Positions 15,340 to 25,128 of a stretch of 64,000 nucleotides of DNA are shown here, one piece after another. The stretch covers positions 1 through 64,000 of the forward strand of contig NZ_VTUU01000011.1 in assembly GCF_008370345.1 (NCBI RefSeq), written 5' to 3'. A program made the position numbers and the translations under genes. Source of the stretch: Marinobacter salinexigens. Lineage in GTDB: Bacteria; Pseudomonadota; Gammaproteobacteria; Pseudomonadales; Oleiphilaceae. Positions within the stretch are counted from its first letter, which is position 1; each line of letters opens with the position of its first letter. A model generated the notes under the pieces. It saw nothing but the letters and a program-made list of their open reading frames with translations, did not search any database and had not been told where the DNA came from.

Positions 15340-17964
15340 TCAGTGCCCCATCAGATCCTTCAACTCATAGAGTCGGTTCAGTGCTTCTCTGGGTGTCAGA
15401 TCGTCCAGATCCAGAGATTTCAGTGCGGTTTCTACGGCGCTGGGCTCAAGGCTCGCAAACATATCACCTTGCAGGATCGGTTCGGCGACGTTGGTCGTGT
15501 GCTTCTTTGCCGGTGCCTGAGGCTGTTGTGTGGCTGCCGCCGGGGCCGCTGGCGTTGCGCTACCTTCGAGATGAGCCAGCTGGTCTTTGGCGTTGCGGAT
15601 AACATCCTGAGGCACTCCCGCGAGCTTGGCGACCTGCAGCCCGTAGCTCTGGCTGGCCGGGCCATCATGCACATTGTGCAGGAACACGATGCTGTCGTCG
15701 TGCTCTGTGGCGGTCAGATGAACGTTTACAGCGTGATCCAGATCATCGGCCAGTTGGGTCAGTTCAAAATAGTGGGTGGCGAACAACGTATAGCAGCGAA
15801 TGTTTTTGGCCAGGTGCTCTGCGGTGGCCCAGGCCAGTGAAAGGCCGTCAAAGGTGCTGGTTCCCCGGCCAATCTCATCCATCAATACGAGGCTGTGTTC
15901 CGTGGCGTTGTGCAGGATGTTGGCGGTTTCCGTCATTTCTACCATGAAGGTAGAGCGGCCACCGGCGATATCGTCGGAGGAGCCCATGCGGGTGAAAATC
16001 CGGTCTACGGGGCCAAGTACAGCTCGATTGGCCGGTACAAAGCTGCCGGTATAGGCCAGCAGGGCGATGAGCGCGGCCTGGCGCATGTAGGTCGATTTAC
16101 CGCCCATGTTAGGGCCGGTAATCACCAGCATTCGGCGTTTGGCGTCCATCAGCAGGTTGTTTGGTACGAAGGGTTCGTCCAGCAGTTGCTCGACCACTGG
16201 GTGCCGGCCTTCTTCGATGTCAAAGCCCGGGGACTCGGTGAATTCCGGTGCACAGAAGCGCAGGCTTGTTGCCCGCTCTGCGAAGTTGCTGAGAACATCC
16301 AGTTCTGCCAACGCCTGAGCTGCATCCTGTAGGGGGGCGAGCTGGGCCGCGACGGATTCCAGCACCTCATCGTAGAGGCCTTTTTCCCGGGCCAGTGCCC
16401 GGCTTTTGGCACTCAGGGCCTTATCCTCGAATTCCTTGAGCTCGGGGGTAATAAAACGTTCAGCGTTTTTCAGGGTCTGACGTCGGATATAGTCAACAGG
16501 CGCTTGCTCGGATTGTGCGCGACTGATCTCGATGTAGTAGCCGTGCACACGGTTGTAGCCGACTTTCAGGGTGCTGATGCCAGTGCGTTCCCGTTCCCGT
16601 GTCTCGACATCCAGCAGATATTGGCCGGCGTTTTCGCTGATGTTGCGCAGTTCGTCCAGCTCTTCGTCGAATCCCTCCCGGATCACTCCACCCTCCCGGA
16701 TGACGACGGGCGGGTTATCGATAATGGCCCGTTCCAGAAGGTCAGCCAGTTCCGGATACTCGCTGATGGTGACCGCCAGTTTTTCCACATGGTGGGAGTT
16801 GATGGGCCGCAGGGTTTCCTGAAGTTGAGGTAACGCCAGGAACGCATCCCGAAGACGGGCCAGGTCCCGCGGCCGGGCAGAGCGCAGTGCAACCCGGGAA
16901 AGAACCCGTTCGATATCTCCCACGGCCTTGAGGAGATCGTGTACGGGCTCATAGTGAAAACCGTCAAGCAGCGCCGCGACCGCCTGCTGACGCTGCTCAA
17001 CCACCTCTGTATCGCGCAAGGGCCGGTTCAGCCAGCGTCGAAGTTCCCGGCCGCCCATGGCCGTAGCCGTTCGGTCCATCACCCAGGCGAGGGTGTACTG
17101 GTGCCCGCCCATCAGATTGGTATCGATCTCCAGATTACGGCGGCTGGCGGCATCGAGTACCACTGCCTCATCCCGGCGTTCCCGGGTGAGCTTGCGGATG
17201 TGGGGCAGGGCGGTGCGCTGGGTTTCGCGAGCATACTGAAGCAGGCAGCCTGCCGCACAAATGGCCAGTGTCAGGTCCTCACAGCCGAAGCCGGTAAGAT
17301 CCCGCACCTGCAACTGATCAGTGATGATCCTGTGTGCTGTATCGGATTCAAATAACCACGGCCCCTGCCTGCGGATGCCGGAAAAACCTTCGAGAATGTC
17401 CTCGAAAGGAAAATCTTCGCTGATCAGGATCTCTGCCGGACGAAGGCGTTGCAGTTCGCCTTGGAGAGCTTCCAGATTTTCCAGCTCCGAAACCGCAAAA
17501 CGGCCGCTGGAGATGTCCAGGGAGGCAAAACCGAACTGCTCGCGCTGGTTATAGATCGCCACCAGCAGGTTGTCCCTCCGGTCTTCCAGGTAGGCGTCGT
17601 CACTCAGCGTGCCCGGTGTAACAATGCGCACGACCTGCCGTTCAACCGGGCCTTTGCTGGTGGCGGGATCGCCAATCTGTTCGCAGATAGCGATGGATTG
17701 ACCGGCGCGAACCAGGCGGGCAATGTAGCCTTCTGAGGAGTGAAACGGGATGCCCGCCATTGGAATTGGGTTGCCGCCCGACTGACCGCGCGCTGTCAGC
17801 GTAATGTCCATCAATTCGGCCGCTTTTTTTGCGTCCTCATAGAACAGCTCGTAGAAGTCACCCATGCGGTAGAACACCAACTCATTGGGATGCTGCCCCT
17901 TTATTTTCAGGTACTGCTGCATCATTGGTGTGTGTTTCGAAAGATCGGTCTGAGCTGCTGACAT
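15340..17964 (-). CDS. mutS: DNA mismatch repair protein MutS
   Basis: An 874-residue protein, normal for MutS. The N-terminal mismatch-binding domain contains the conserved [11 protein letters not shown], with the phenylalanine-x-glutamate wedge near residue 36. The lever and clamp regions follow. The ATPase has Walker [10 protein letters not shown] (lysine about 623), then [18 protein letters not shown] and [10 protein letters not shown]. It recognises base mismatches and recruits MutL. The C-terminal [13 protein letters not shown] motif is the tetramerisation region. The start at 17964 aligns with the family. It is divergent from cinA with an 85-base shared region. Confidence 0.98.
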   Translation of the reverse strand: MSAAQTDLSKHTPMMQQYLKIKGQHPNELVFYRMGDFYELFYEDAKKAAELMDITLTARGQSGGNPIPMAGIPFHSSEGYIARLVRAGQSIAICEQIGDPATSKGPVERQVVRIVTPGTLSDDAYLEDRRDNLLVAIYNQREQFGFASLDISSGRFAVSELENLEALQGELQRLRPAEILISEDFPFEDILEGFSGIRRQGPWLFESDTAHRIITDQLQVRDLTGFGCEDLTLAICAAGCLLQYARETQRTALPHIRKLTRERRDEAVVLDAASRRNLEIDTNLMGGHQYTLAWVMDRTATAMGGRELRRWLNRPLRDTEVVEQRQQAVAALLDGFHYEPVHDLLKAVGDIERVLSRVALRSARPRDLARLRDAFLALPQLQETLRPINSHHVEKLAVTISEYPELADLLERAIIDNPPVVIREGGVIREGFDEELDELRNISENAGQYLLDVETRERERTGISTLKVGYNRVHGYYIEISRAQSEQAPVDYIRRQTLKNAERFITPELKEFEDKALSAKSRALAREKGLYDEVLESVAAQLAPLQDAAQALAELDVLSNFAERATSLRFCAPEFTESPGFDIEEGRHPVVEQLLDEPFVPNNLLMDAKRRMLVITGPNMGGKSTYMRQAALIALLAYTGSFVPANRAVLGPVDRIFTRMGSSDDIAGGRSTFMVEMTETANILHNATEHSLVLMDEIGRGTSTFDGLSLAWATAEHLAKNIRCYTLFATHYFELTQLADDLDHAVNVHLTATEHDDSIVFLHNVHDGPASQSYGLQVAKLAGVPQDVIRNAKDQLAHLEGSATPAAPAAATQQPQAPAKKHTTNVAEPILQGDMFASLEPSAVETALKSLDLDDLTPREALNRLYELKDLMGH

Positions 17965-18049
17965 GGACGGTCCGATTTATGTTGCGTTCATGGGATGAAG
18001 CGGGGAATTGTAAGAAAATAATGCCCGGGATGAAATGAAGGAGAATACG

Positions 18050-18550
18050 ATGCCGGTTTCTGATGCTGAAATGGGTGATGCAGCAATCACGCTTGGGGAG
18101 TTGCTGGAGGGGCAGGGCCGTATGATCGTGACGGCCGAGAGTTGCACTGGAGGCTGGGTTGCCAAGACGCTGACGGATAAAGCTGGCTCCTCAGCTTATG
18201 TCACGGGTGGCCTGGTGACCTACAGCAACGAAGCTAAAATCCGCTTGCTGGGGGTGAGTGAGCAATCTCTGGATATATATGGAGCGGTGAGTGAAGCGGT
18301 GGTCCGGGAAATGGTTGCGGGCGCTGTGTCAGCCACCGGCTCGGATGTGGCCGTGGCAATCAGTGGAGTTGCAGGCCCTGGTGGAGGCAGCAAGGAAAAG
18401 CCCGTTGGTACGGTCTGGTTTGCCTGGGGGACCGGGGCAGACAGAACGGAAACCGGATTAAAACATTTTGAGGGCAATCGCGATGACGTGCGCCGGCAGG
18501 CCGTTTTGTTCGCTCTGCAGTCAGTGACAGGCTTCCTGGAGCGGCTGTAA
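18050..18550 (+). CDS. pncC: CinA C-terminal family protein / nicotinamide-nucleotide amidase PncC
   Basis: A 166-residue single-domain protein corresponding to the CinA C-terminal domain. Motifs: TAESCTGGWVAKTLTDKAGSS, the catalytic SxT-like region of the amidase, and AISGVAGPGGGSKEKPVGTVWFAW. It deamidates nicotinamide mononucleotide to nicotinate mononucleotide in pyridine nucleotide salvage. The N-terminal COG1058 domain of full-length CinA is absent, as is usual in gammaproteobacteria. The ATG at 18050 is preferred over 18035 because AAGGAG (about 18038) lies between them at ideal spacing. It sits directly upstream of recA, the classical linkage. Confidence 0.93.
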   Translation: MPVSDAEMGDAAITLGELLEGQGRMIVTAESCTGGWVAKTLTDKAGSSAYVTGGLVTYSNEAKIRLLGVSEQSLDIYGAVSEAVVREMVAGAVSATGSDVAVAISGVAGPGGGSKEKPVGTVWFAWGTGADRTETGLKHFEGNRDDVRRQAVLFALQSVTGFLERL

Positions 18551-18582
18551 CATTTTTCTTGATCTGGTTCCCGATTGGGGGC

Positions 18583-18630
18583 TTGGTCTCCCGATCTGCT
18601 TATGTTTTAATACTGTTCAAATATACAGGA
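18583..18630 (+). promoter_or_regulatory. recA promoter with LexA (SOS) box
   Basis: A -35-like TTGGTC (18583-18588) and a -10-like TTTAAT (18606-18611) are 17 bases apart. Immediately downstream, TACTGTTCAAATATACAGGA (18611-18630) matches the LexA consensus CTG-N10-CAG (18613-18628) with TA at its left flank. A repressor bound here would cover the transcription start. The leader further down has a 7-bp hairpin CCGGAGC/GCTCCGG (18678-18699). Confidence 0.92.
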
Positions 18631-18726
18631 AAACAACTGTGGGTACGGTACAGAATTCCTGATTTATCATTCCGTGACCGGAGCTGTTGAGTGCTCCGGA
18701 GCCAGGCGACAGAGGGTTAGAGAGCA

Positions 18727-19767
18727 ATGGAAGACAACCGCAAGAAGGCATTGGGTGCAGCACTGAGTCAGATTGAGCGTCAGTTCGGCAAGGGCGCGGT
18801 GATGAAAATGGGCGATCAGCCCCGTGAAGCCATTCCTGCTGTCTCCACTGGCTCCCTTGGCCTTGATGTGGCTCTGGGGATTGGCGGTCTGCCGTACGGT
18901 CGTATCGTCGAGATTTACGGTCCGGAAAGCTCTGGTAAAACCACGCTGACACTGCAGGTGATTGCTGAAGCCCAGAAGCAGGGCAAGACCTGTGCCTTCG
19001 TGGATGCGGAACATGCTCTGGATCCGATTTATGCCGAGAAACTGGGCGTGAATGTTGACGAGTTACTGGTTTCCCAGCCGGATACCGGCGAGCAGGCGTT
19101 GGAAATCGCTGATATGCTGGTTCGCTCCAATGCCGTAGATGTGATCATCGTTGACTCTGTTGCCGCTTTGACACCGAAGGCAGAAATTGAAGGCGAGATG
19201 GGTGATAGCCACGTTGGCTTGCAGGCTCGCCTGATGTCTCAGGCACTGCGTAAGCTCACCGGTAGCGTCAAACAGGCTAACTGCCTGATGGTGTTCATCA
19301 ACCAGATCCGTATGAAGATTGGGGTAATGTTCGGGTCGCCAGAAACAACCACAGGTGGTAACGCACTGAAGTTCTATTCCTCTGTACGTCTGGATATTCG
19401 CCGCATTGGTTCAGTGAAAGACGGGGATGAAGTGGTTGGTAACGAAACGCGGGTGAAAGTGGTCAAGAACAAGGTGTCTCCGCCATTCCGTCAGGCCGAG
19501 TTCCAGATCATGTACGGCAAGGGTATCTACCACATGGCCGAGGTTCTGGACATGGGCGTTAAAGAGGGCTTTGTGGACAAATCCGGAGCTTGGTACGCCT
19601 ATAATGGTGACAAGATCGGCCAAGGTAAGGCTAATGCCTGCAAATTCCTCGAAGAAAACATGGATATGGCCATCGAAATTGAAGCCAAGGTTCGTGAAAA
19701 GCTGATGCCTCAACCGGTCAAGAAAGAGGCTGAAGCGCCGGCAGAAGCCAATGGAGAGCTTCTCTAA
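18727..19767 (+). CDS. recA: Recombinase RecA
   Basis: A 346-residue RecA. Walker [10 protein letters not shown] is at residues 65-73, VDAEHALDP follows, Walker B is [10 protein letters not shown], and the L2 DNA-binding loop region is [29 protein letters not shown]. An acidic C-terminal tail is present. It forms filaments on single-stranded DNA for strand exchange and triggers LexA cleavage. It is controlled by the LexA box upstream. recX, commonly the next gene in pseudomonads, is not here; a flavodoxin-fold gene follows 21 bases later. Confidence 0.99.
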   Translation: MEDNRKKALGAALSQIERQFGKGAVMKMGDQPREAIPAVSTGSLGLDVALGIGGLPYGRIVEIYGPESSGKTTLTLQVIAEAQKQGKTCAFVDAEHALDPIYAEKLGVNVDELLVSQPDTGEQALEIADMLVRSNAVDVIIVDSVAALTPKAEIEGEMGDSHVGLQARLMSQALRKLTGSVKQANCLMVFINQIRMKIGVMFGSPETTTGGNALKFYSSVRLDIRRIGSVKDGDEVVGNETRVKVVKNKVSPPFRQAEFQIMYGKGIYHMAEVLDMGVKEGFVDKSGAWYAYNGDKIGQGKANACKFLEENMDMAIEIEAKVREKLMPQPVKKEAEAPAEANGELL

Positions 19768-19788
19768 TAACTGAACACGGGAGGGGGT

Positions 19789-20259
19789 ATGACTGACAAA
19801 AAAACATTGCTGATTGTCGCGCATGCTCCTTCCCCGAACACTCTGCGCCTGCGGGATGCCGTAGGCCAGGGTGCCCGCCATGAAGATATCGAGAACGTTG
19901 AGGTGGTTACCCTCGCGCCACTCGATACCACCCCTGAAGACGTCCTGGGCTGTGATGCCATCATCCTCGGAACTACCGAAAATCTTGGTTACATGAGTGG
20001 TGCTCTGAAGGATTTTTTTGACCGCTGCTACTACCCTTGTCTTGAGAAAACTCAGGGCCTTCCCTTTGCTTTTTATATTCGTGCGGGCCACGACGGCACG
20101 GGAACTCGCAGGGCGATTGAAAGTATTACCACTGGTCTGCGTTGGAAGTTGGTGCAGGAGCCACTGGTATGCCGCGGTGACTACACGGATGTATTTGAAG
20201 AGCAGTGCCGCGAGCTGGGTCTTTATGTGTCTGCCAGTCTGGATGCAGGGTTGATCTGA
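19789..20259 (+). CDS. Flavodoxin-fold NAD(P)H-dependent reductase-like protein
   Basis: A 156-residue protein with a flavodoxin-like fold. The N-terminal strand LLIVAHAPSPNTLRLRDAV resembles the FMN-phosphate loop; GTTENLGYMSGALKDFFDRCYYP is a typical flavin/ring-contact segment. It probably binds FMN and acts as a cytoplasmic flavoprotein; the electron partner is unknown. GGGAGGGGG precedes the ATG at 19789. Occupying the usual recX position, it may be co-transcribed with recA, since no terminator is visible in the 21-base gap. Confidence 0.8.
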   Translation: MTDKKTLLIVAHAPSPNTLRLRDAVGQGARHEDIENVEVVTLAPLDTTPEDVLGCDAIILGTTENLGYMSGALKDFFDRCYYPCLEKTQGLPFAFYIRAGHDGTGTRRAIESITTGLRWKLVQEPLVCRGDYTDVFEEQCRELGLYVSASLDAGLI

Positions 20260-20361
20260 CCTTTAGCTTGATGGCCTGCGGTTGTTTCTGGCGGTTATCG
20301 GCGGCGAAATCTCTCTGACACACGCGACAGGGGCGCCCGCAGAATCTACAATGACCGGCCA

Positions 20362-22797
20362 ATGATACAAACGTTACAGGACCAAACCTTGAAGTCACTG
20401 TCTCTTCATCAGCTCTACAAAGCCTGCGTACTGAAAGACCTGCCATTCAAAACCACCCGACAGCTTGAGCCGTTGTCTGAAATTGTGGGCCAGAATCGCG
20501 CCCAGGAAGCGGTCCGGTTTGCCCTTGCCATGCCTCACGGCGGCTACAACGTCTATGCGGTAGGTCGGAATGGCCTTGGAAAACGTACCATGATGCTTCG
20601 ATACCTGGAGCACCATGTTGATACCGAGCAGCAGAGCCATGACTGGTGCTATGTGGCGAACTTCGAGGAGCCCCGTACTCCGAGGCTGTTGAAGCTTCCT
20701 GGCGGGGAGGGCACTCAGCTCAAGCAGGATCTGGAAAAACTGATGGCTCGCCTGGTCAAGGTGATTCCCCAGACCTTCGACAGTGACACCTTCCTTGAGC
20801 GCGCCGAGCAGTTGAAGAATGACTACGGCAAAAGACAGGAAGATGAGCTTGAAAAGGTGGCAACGCAGGCAAAACGGAAAAAGGTAAGCCTGACCGTGAC
20901 TACGCCGGGCGGTTATCGCCTGGTGGCCATGAACGGTGATGAACCTCATACCGCTGAGTCGTTTCAGGCCCTGACCGAACAGCAGCGCGACAAGTTTGAA
21001 GACTCCATCAACAAGCTGGAAAAGAAGTTACGCCAGGCAGTACGCAAGGTTGCGGATCTTGAACAGGAATACGCAGACAAGCAGCAGGCATTGAATCAGG
21101 AAACCCTGGAAGGTGTTTCCGGGCACCAGATTGATGACCTGATTGAGAAATATGGCAAGCTGCCTGATGTTGTGGCTTTCCTTGAGGCAATCCGTAACGA
21201 CCTTGAAGAAAACCTCGATATCTTCCTCGAGGATAACGAAGAACAGGCCGCTATTGCCTATGCCTCGCTGGACAAGAAGATGCCTCGCCGGTATCTGGTG
21301 AACCTGTTGGTGCATCAGAAAACCAATGAGGTGCCGGTGGTGGTCGAGGATAACCCGACCTACCACAATTTGTTTGGGTATGTAGAAAACGTTACCTACA
21401 AAGGCACGGTGTTTACAGATTTCTCCCTGATCCGCCCCGGTAGTCTGCATAAAGCCAACGGCGGTTACCTACTGATGGATGCCATTAAGGTGTTGGAGCA
21501 GCCTTTTGTCTGGGATGGCCTTAAGCGGGCATTGCGATCCAGGTCCATTCAGATCAATTCCCTGGAGCGGGAGTTGACGCTGTCCGGCACTATTTCCATC
21601 GAGCCGGAGGCGGTGCCTCTCGACGTGAAAATAGTGCTCTTCGGAGACAGGGAAACCTGGATGTTGCTGCAGGAATACGATTCCGAGTTTGCGGAGTTGT
21701 TCCGGGTGACCGCCGATTTCGAGAATGAAATGTATCGGACGGACGAGAGTCAGTTGCTGTATGCCAAGTTCATCGCCAGTCTTGTGAGCGAGAAGAAGCT
21801 GTTGCATTGTTCCAATAAGGCCGTGGCAAGGGTGATAGAGCATAGTGCTCGCATGGCCGAACATCAGGAACGGCTGTCACTTCATGCGGCCGATATCGCT
21901 AACTTGCTGCGGGAGTCTGACTTCTGGGCCCGCCAGGCTGGTGCAAAGCTGATTCAGGATTCTCACGTGGAACAGGCCCTGGAAAGTGCCAAATACCGCA
22001 GCAGCCGTATTCGCGACCAGTTTTATGATTCAATCCGCGACGGTTCCACGCTGGTATCGACTGACGGAACCTGTGTTGGTCAGGTGAACGCGCTGTCTGT
22101 ACTCTCAACGGGAGGTTTCGAGTTTGGGCTTTCAAACCGGGTAACGGCCACCTGTTATTACGGTGATGGCGCGGTGATGGATATCGAAAGGGATGTAAAG
22201 CTTGGCGGTAATATCCACTCCAAGGGGGTCATGATCCTGAGTTCCTGGCTGGCATCGCATTTTGCCGTGACTGACCCTATGCACCTTTCGGCAAGCCTCA
22301 CCTTTGAGCAGAATTACGGTGAGGTGGACGGCGACAGTGCGTCACTCGCTGAGTTGTGTGCGCTTATTTCTTCGTTGTCCGAGTTGCCGGTTCGTCAGGA
22401 TCTGGCAATGACTGGCTCGGTGAACCAGTTTGGTGAAGTGCAGCCGATTGGTGGAGTTAACGAAAAAGTGGAAGGCTTTTTCGAAACCTGTAAGCTGAAG
22501 GGCGGTTTAAACGGTAGTCAGGGCGTGATTATTCCGACGACCAATGTCCAGAACCTGATGCTCAGCAGTGAAGTGGTTCAGGCGGTGCGTGCAGGCAAGT
22601 TTTCTGTCTATGCAGTTGACCATCTTGAACAGGCCGTCACACTGTTACTGAATAAACCTGCAGGTAAGGCGGATGCCAACGGCCGGTACCCGAAGCAAAG
22701 CGTTTTTGGCATTATTCAGCAAAGGCTCGACAAGATGCGCGAACATGAGCGCCAGGAGCAAGCGCGGGACGAACAGAAAGATCCGTCAATCCACTGA
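20362..22797 (+). CDS. Lon-like ATP-dependent protease (LonB/AAA_32 type)
   Basis: A protein of about 811 residues. It starts with an AAA-like domain whose P-loop is GRNGLGKRT (about 68-76) and a Walker-B-like GGYLLMDAIKVL (about 370). A central coiled-coil insertion, rich in Lys/Glu/Gln, spans about 150-290. The C-terminal Lon (S16) protease domain has catalytic Ser659 in DGDSASLAE and Lys702 in GGVNEKVEGF. This type is distinct from classical Lon and has no N-terminal substrate domain; it probably degrades cytoplasmic proteins. ATG 20362 lacks a ribosome-binding site; TTG at 20389, eight bases after CAGGA, gives a start that fits the family better. A two-component pair follows. Confidence 0.9.
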   Translation: MIQTLQDQTLKSLSLHQLYKACVLKDLPFKTTRQLEPLSEIVGQNRAQEAVRFALAMPHGGYNVYAVGRNGLGKRTMMLRYLEHHVDTEQQSHDWCYVANFEEPRTPRLLKLPGGEGTQLKQDLEKLMARLVKVIPQTFDSDTFLERAEQLKNDYGKRQEDELEKVATQAKRKKVSLTVTTPGGYRLVAMNGDEPHTAESFQALTEQQRDKFEDSINKLEKKLRQAVRKVADLEQEYADKQQALNQETLEGVSGHQIDDLIEKYGKLPDVVAFLEAIRNDLEENLDIFLEDNEEQAAIAYASLDKKMPRRYLVNLLVHQKTNEVPVVVEDNPTYHNLFGYVENVTYKGTVFTDFSLIRPGSLHKANGGYLLMDAIKVLEQPFVWDGLKRALRSRSIQINSLERELTLSGTISIEPEAVPLDVKIVLFGDRETWMLLQEYDSEFAELFRVTADFENEMYRTDESQLLYAKFIASLVSEKKLLHCSNKAVARVIEHSARMAEHQERLSLHAADIANLLRESDFWARQAGAKLIQDSHVEQALESAKYRSSRIRDQFYDSIRDGSTLVSTDGTCVGQVNALSVLSTGGFEFGLSNRVTATCYYGDGAVMDIERDVKLGGNIHSKGVMILSSWLASHFAVTDPMHLSASLTFEQNYGEVDGDSASLAELCALISSLSELPVRQDLAMTGSVNQFGEVQPIGGVNEKVEGFFETCKLKGGLNGSQGVIIPTTNVQNLMLSSEVVQAVRAGKFSVYAVDHLEQAVTLLLNKPAGKADANGRYPKQSVFGIIQQRLDKMREHERQEQARDEQKDPSIH

Positions 22798-22836
22798 CCG
22801 GACACCATAAGAAAGCGGACAGGAGAGAATGCATCC

Positions 22837-23463
22837 ATGACTGATATCCAGCAGACGGTATTTGTAGTAGAGGACGATGAAGCGGTTCGCGATTCCCTGG
22901 AGCTGTTGCTGAAATCTGATAGTAAACCGGTAAAAACCTATGAGAACGCCACGGTCTTTCTGAAAGATTATTCCGACAAGATGGCCGGGTGCATCGTTCT
23001 GGATATCCGGATGCCGGGTATGGATGGCATGGAGCTCCAGAAAAAGCTCAACGAGAAGCACTCCATTCTCCCGATTATCTTTGTGACCGGTCACGGTGAT
23101 GTTCCCATGGCGGTAGATGCCATGAAGGAAGGCGCGGTTGATTTTATCCAGAAGCCGTATCGCGAGGAGGCTCTGCTGGAAAAGATCGAAGCCGCTCTGG
23201 AGCAGGACCGCGAGCAGCGTAAGACTCTGGACGAAAAACAGGAAATCATCCGTCGCGTGAAGAGCCTGACTCCCCGTGAGCATGAGATCATGGATCGGAT
23301 GATCGCCGGCCAGGCCAACAAGGTCATCGCGATCGAACTTGAAATCAGCCAGCGGACTGTAGAGATCCACCGCTCCCGGGTTATGCACAAGATGGGCACT
23401 CATTCCCTTGCACATCTGGTTCGTATGGTCCTGTCCGTAAAGGACCTTATCGACGCACGGTGA
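22837..23463 (+). CDS. FixJ/NarL-type response regulator
   Basis: A 208-residue two-domain regulator. The receiver has VVEDDEAV, phosphoacceptor Asp56 in IVLDIRMPG, and Lys106 in FIQKPY. A charged linker (about 115-140) leads to a LuxR-type HTH with LTPREHEIMDRMIAG and KVIAIELEISQRTVEIHRSRVMHKM. It is followed 18 bases later by a receiver-containing histidine kinase, so they form one system. The sequence is related to the regulator at 5352-6017 but clearly distinct. Targets are unknown. Confidence 0.93.
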   Translation: MTDIQQTVFVVEDDEAVRDSLELLLKSDSKPVKTYENATVFLKDYSDKMAGCIVLDIRMPGMDGMELQKKLNEKHSILPIIFVTGHGDVPMAVDAMKEGAVDFIQKPYREEALLEKIEAALEQDREQRKTLDEKQEIIRRVKSLTPREHEIMDRMIAGQANKVIAIELEISQRTVEIHRSRVMHKMGTHSLAHLVRMVLSVKDLIDAR

Positions 23464-23481
23464 TGTCACCGGCATTATAAG

Positions 23482-25101
23482 GTGATGTTTTCAACCGGCC
23501 CTGTGTATATGACTGAAGCTGTCAGTGAGAACTCTGAGGTAACGGTTCTGTTGGTGGATGATAATCCCCAGAACCTGAAAGTCCTCTATGAGACCCTGAA
23601 AGACAAAGGCTACCGCCTGCTCATCGCCAATGAGGGTGAGAAAGCGCTGGATCTGGCCAGTCGCCACCAGCCTGAAGTGATCCTGCTCGACATCATGATG
23701 CCGGAAATGGATGGCTATGAGGTTTGCTCACGTCTCAAATCGGACCCGGCGACGGCGGACTGTGCAGTGGTTTTCCTTTCCGCGCTGGATGATCTGCAGG
23801 CCAAGGTCAAAGGTTTTTCTCTTGGTGGGGCGGATTACATATCCAAACCATTCCAGTCTCAGGAAGTGATTGCCCGGGTGAAAACCCATGCTCAGGTTAT
23901 TCGTCTCGAGCGCGAGCTTCAGGCCCGGAACCGTGAGCTGCAGGGCGATCAGACCCGCATCCTTAACTCCATCAGTGAAGGCATTTACGGCCTTGATGAA
24001 AATGGCGTCATCGAGTTTGCGAACCCGGCTGCAGCAACAATCATGGGTTGTCCGGTCGACGAGTTGGTGGGGCGAAGTTTCTTTGAAACCCATTTTGCCA
24101 CTGCGTGTGATGGAACCGATGGTTTGCCTGCCCGGGCGACGTGCGAGAAGGGTATTGCCGAGAACCAGCGGGATATTCGGATGCGGCGCATTGATGGTAG
24201 CTGTTTCCCGGCAGAATATCGGTCGACACCCAAGCTGGATAATGGCGAGTTGCATGGTGCGGTTGTCGTTTTCCGGGACGTGACTATCGAACTGGAAAAC
24301 GAGGCCGAGCTTGAAGCAGCGAGGGCCCTGGTACAGGAGCAGCGAGATCAGTTGGCTCACGCATCCCGTCTGACCACGATGGGGGAAATGGCGGCCGGTT
24401 TTGCTCACGAGATCAATCAGCCTCTTACTGCCATTACCAATTACGCCCGGGTTTCCAAGCGGATGATGGCAAAGGAATCGCCGGACCTGGAGCTGCTGGG
24501 CGAAACTCTGGACAAGATTGAGGCGCAGTCTCACCGGGCAAGCGAGATCATCCGCAGGATCCGGAGCTTTATGAAAAAGCCGGCTACGGGAAAGGAAGTC
24601 ATTTCCGTGCCTACTCTGCTGGAAGATACCCGCCAGTTTGCTGAAGTGGATATGAGGAATAACGAAGGCGGTATCGCGCTTTCTGTACCTGATGGCCTGC
24701 CGGATGTTGCTGCGGATCCAATTCAGGTTCAGCAGGTTGCTTTGAATCTCATCCGGAATGCCCTGGAAGCGACGCGCAGTGCCGACGCCTCGGACCCTGT
24801 TGAGGTCAGCGCCAGGGTTGTATCAACTGGCTGCGTTCGCATTGAGGTGCGGGATCATGGAATTGGTCTGCCGCCTGATGCGGAAGAAAAGCTGTTTCTG
24901 CCGTTTTATACCACCAAATCTGAAGGCATGGGTATCGGGCTGGCGACCTGTCGCTCCCTGATTCAGGCGCAGGGTGGTGATATTGGTTTTGAACGCCCCG
25001 ATAGTGGCGGAGCGCTGTTTTTCTTCACTCTGCCTGCAGTTGGTGCCGAAGGGGAGAGTGTATGCGAGGTCTCCCAATCTTTGCCGGCAGGCGATTCTTG
25101 A
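23482..25101 (+). CDS. Receiver-PAS-histidine kinase (response regulator at the N-terminus)
   Basis: About 539 residues in an unusual order. An N-terminal receiver domain (VLLVDDNPQNLKVL, VILLDIMMPEMDGYE, YISKPF) comes first, then a short coiled linker, a PAS domain (ILNSISEGIYGLDENGVIEFANPAA) with PAC, a HisKA domain with MGEMAAGFAHEINQPLTAI, N box NLIRNALEAT, and G boxes DHGIGLPP and GMGIGLATCRS. No membrane segment is seen. The receiver may take phosphate from another kinase and gate this one. Starts at 23482 (GTG), 23485 (ATG) or 23509 (ATG) are all possible. It shares kinase-core similarity with the kinase at 6010-7515. Confidence 0.9.
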   Translation: MMFSTGPVYMTEAVSENSEVTVLLVDDNPQNLKVLYETLKDKGYRLLIANEGEKALDLASRHQPEVILLDIMMPEMDGYEVCSRLKSDPATADCAVVFLSALDDLQAKVKGFSLGGADYISKPFQSQEVIARVKTHAQVIRLERELQARNRELQGDQTRILNSISEGIYGLDENGVIEFANPAAATIMGCPVDELVGRSFFETHFATACDGTDGLPARATCEKGIAENQRDIRMRRIDGSCFPAEYRSTPKLDNGELHGAVVVFRDVTIELENEAELEAARALVQEQRDQLAHASRLTTMGEMAAGFAHEINQPLTAITNYARVSKRMMAKESPDLELLGETLDKIEAQSHRASEIIRRIRSFMKKPATGKEVISVPTLLEDTRQFAEVDMRNNEGGIALSVPDGLPDVAADPIQVQQVALNLIRNALEATRSADASDPVEVSARVVSTGCVRIEVRDHGIGLPPDAEEKLFLPFYTTKSEGMGIGLATCRSLIQAQGGDIGFERPDSGGALFFFTLPAVGAEGESVCEVSQSLPAGDS

Positions 25102-25121
25102 GGGTTGGCTGCAACCCTCAA
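25098..25121. terminator. Hairpin between convergent genes
   Basis: Perfect 10-bp stem TTGAGGGTTG/CAACCCTCAA with loop GCTG, overlapping the last codon and stop of the kinase gene and lying eight bases from the stop of the convergent MaoC-like gene. It has no U-run, so its efficiency as an intrinsic terminator is doubtful. Confidence 0.5.
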
Positions 25122-25128
25122 AGCTCAC

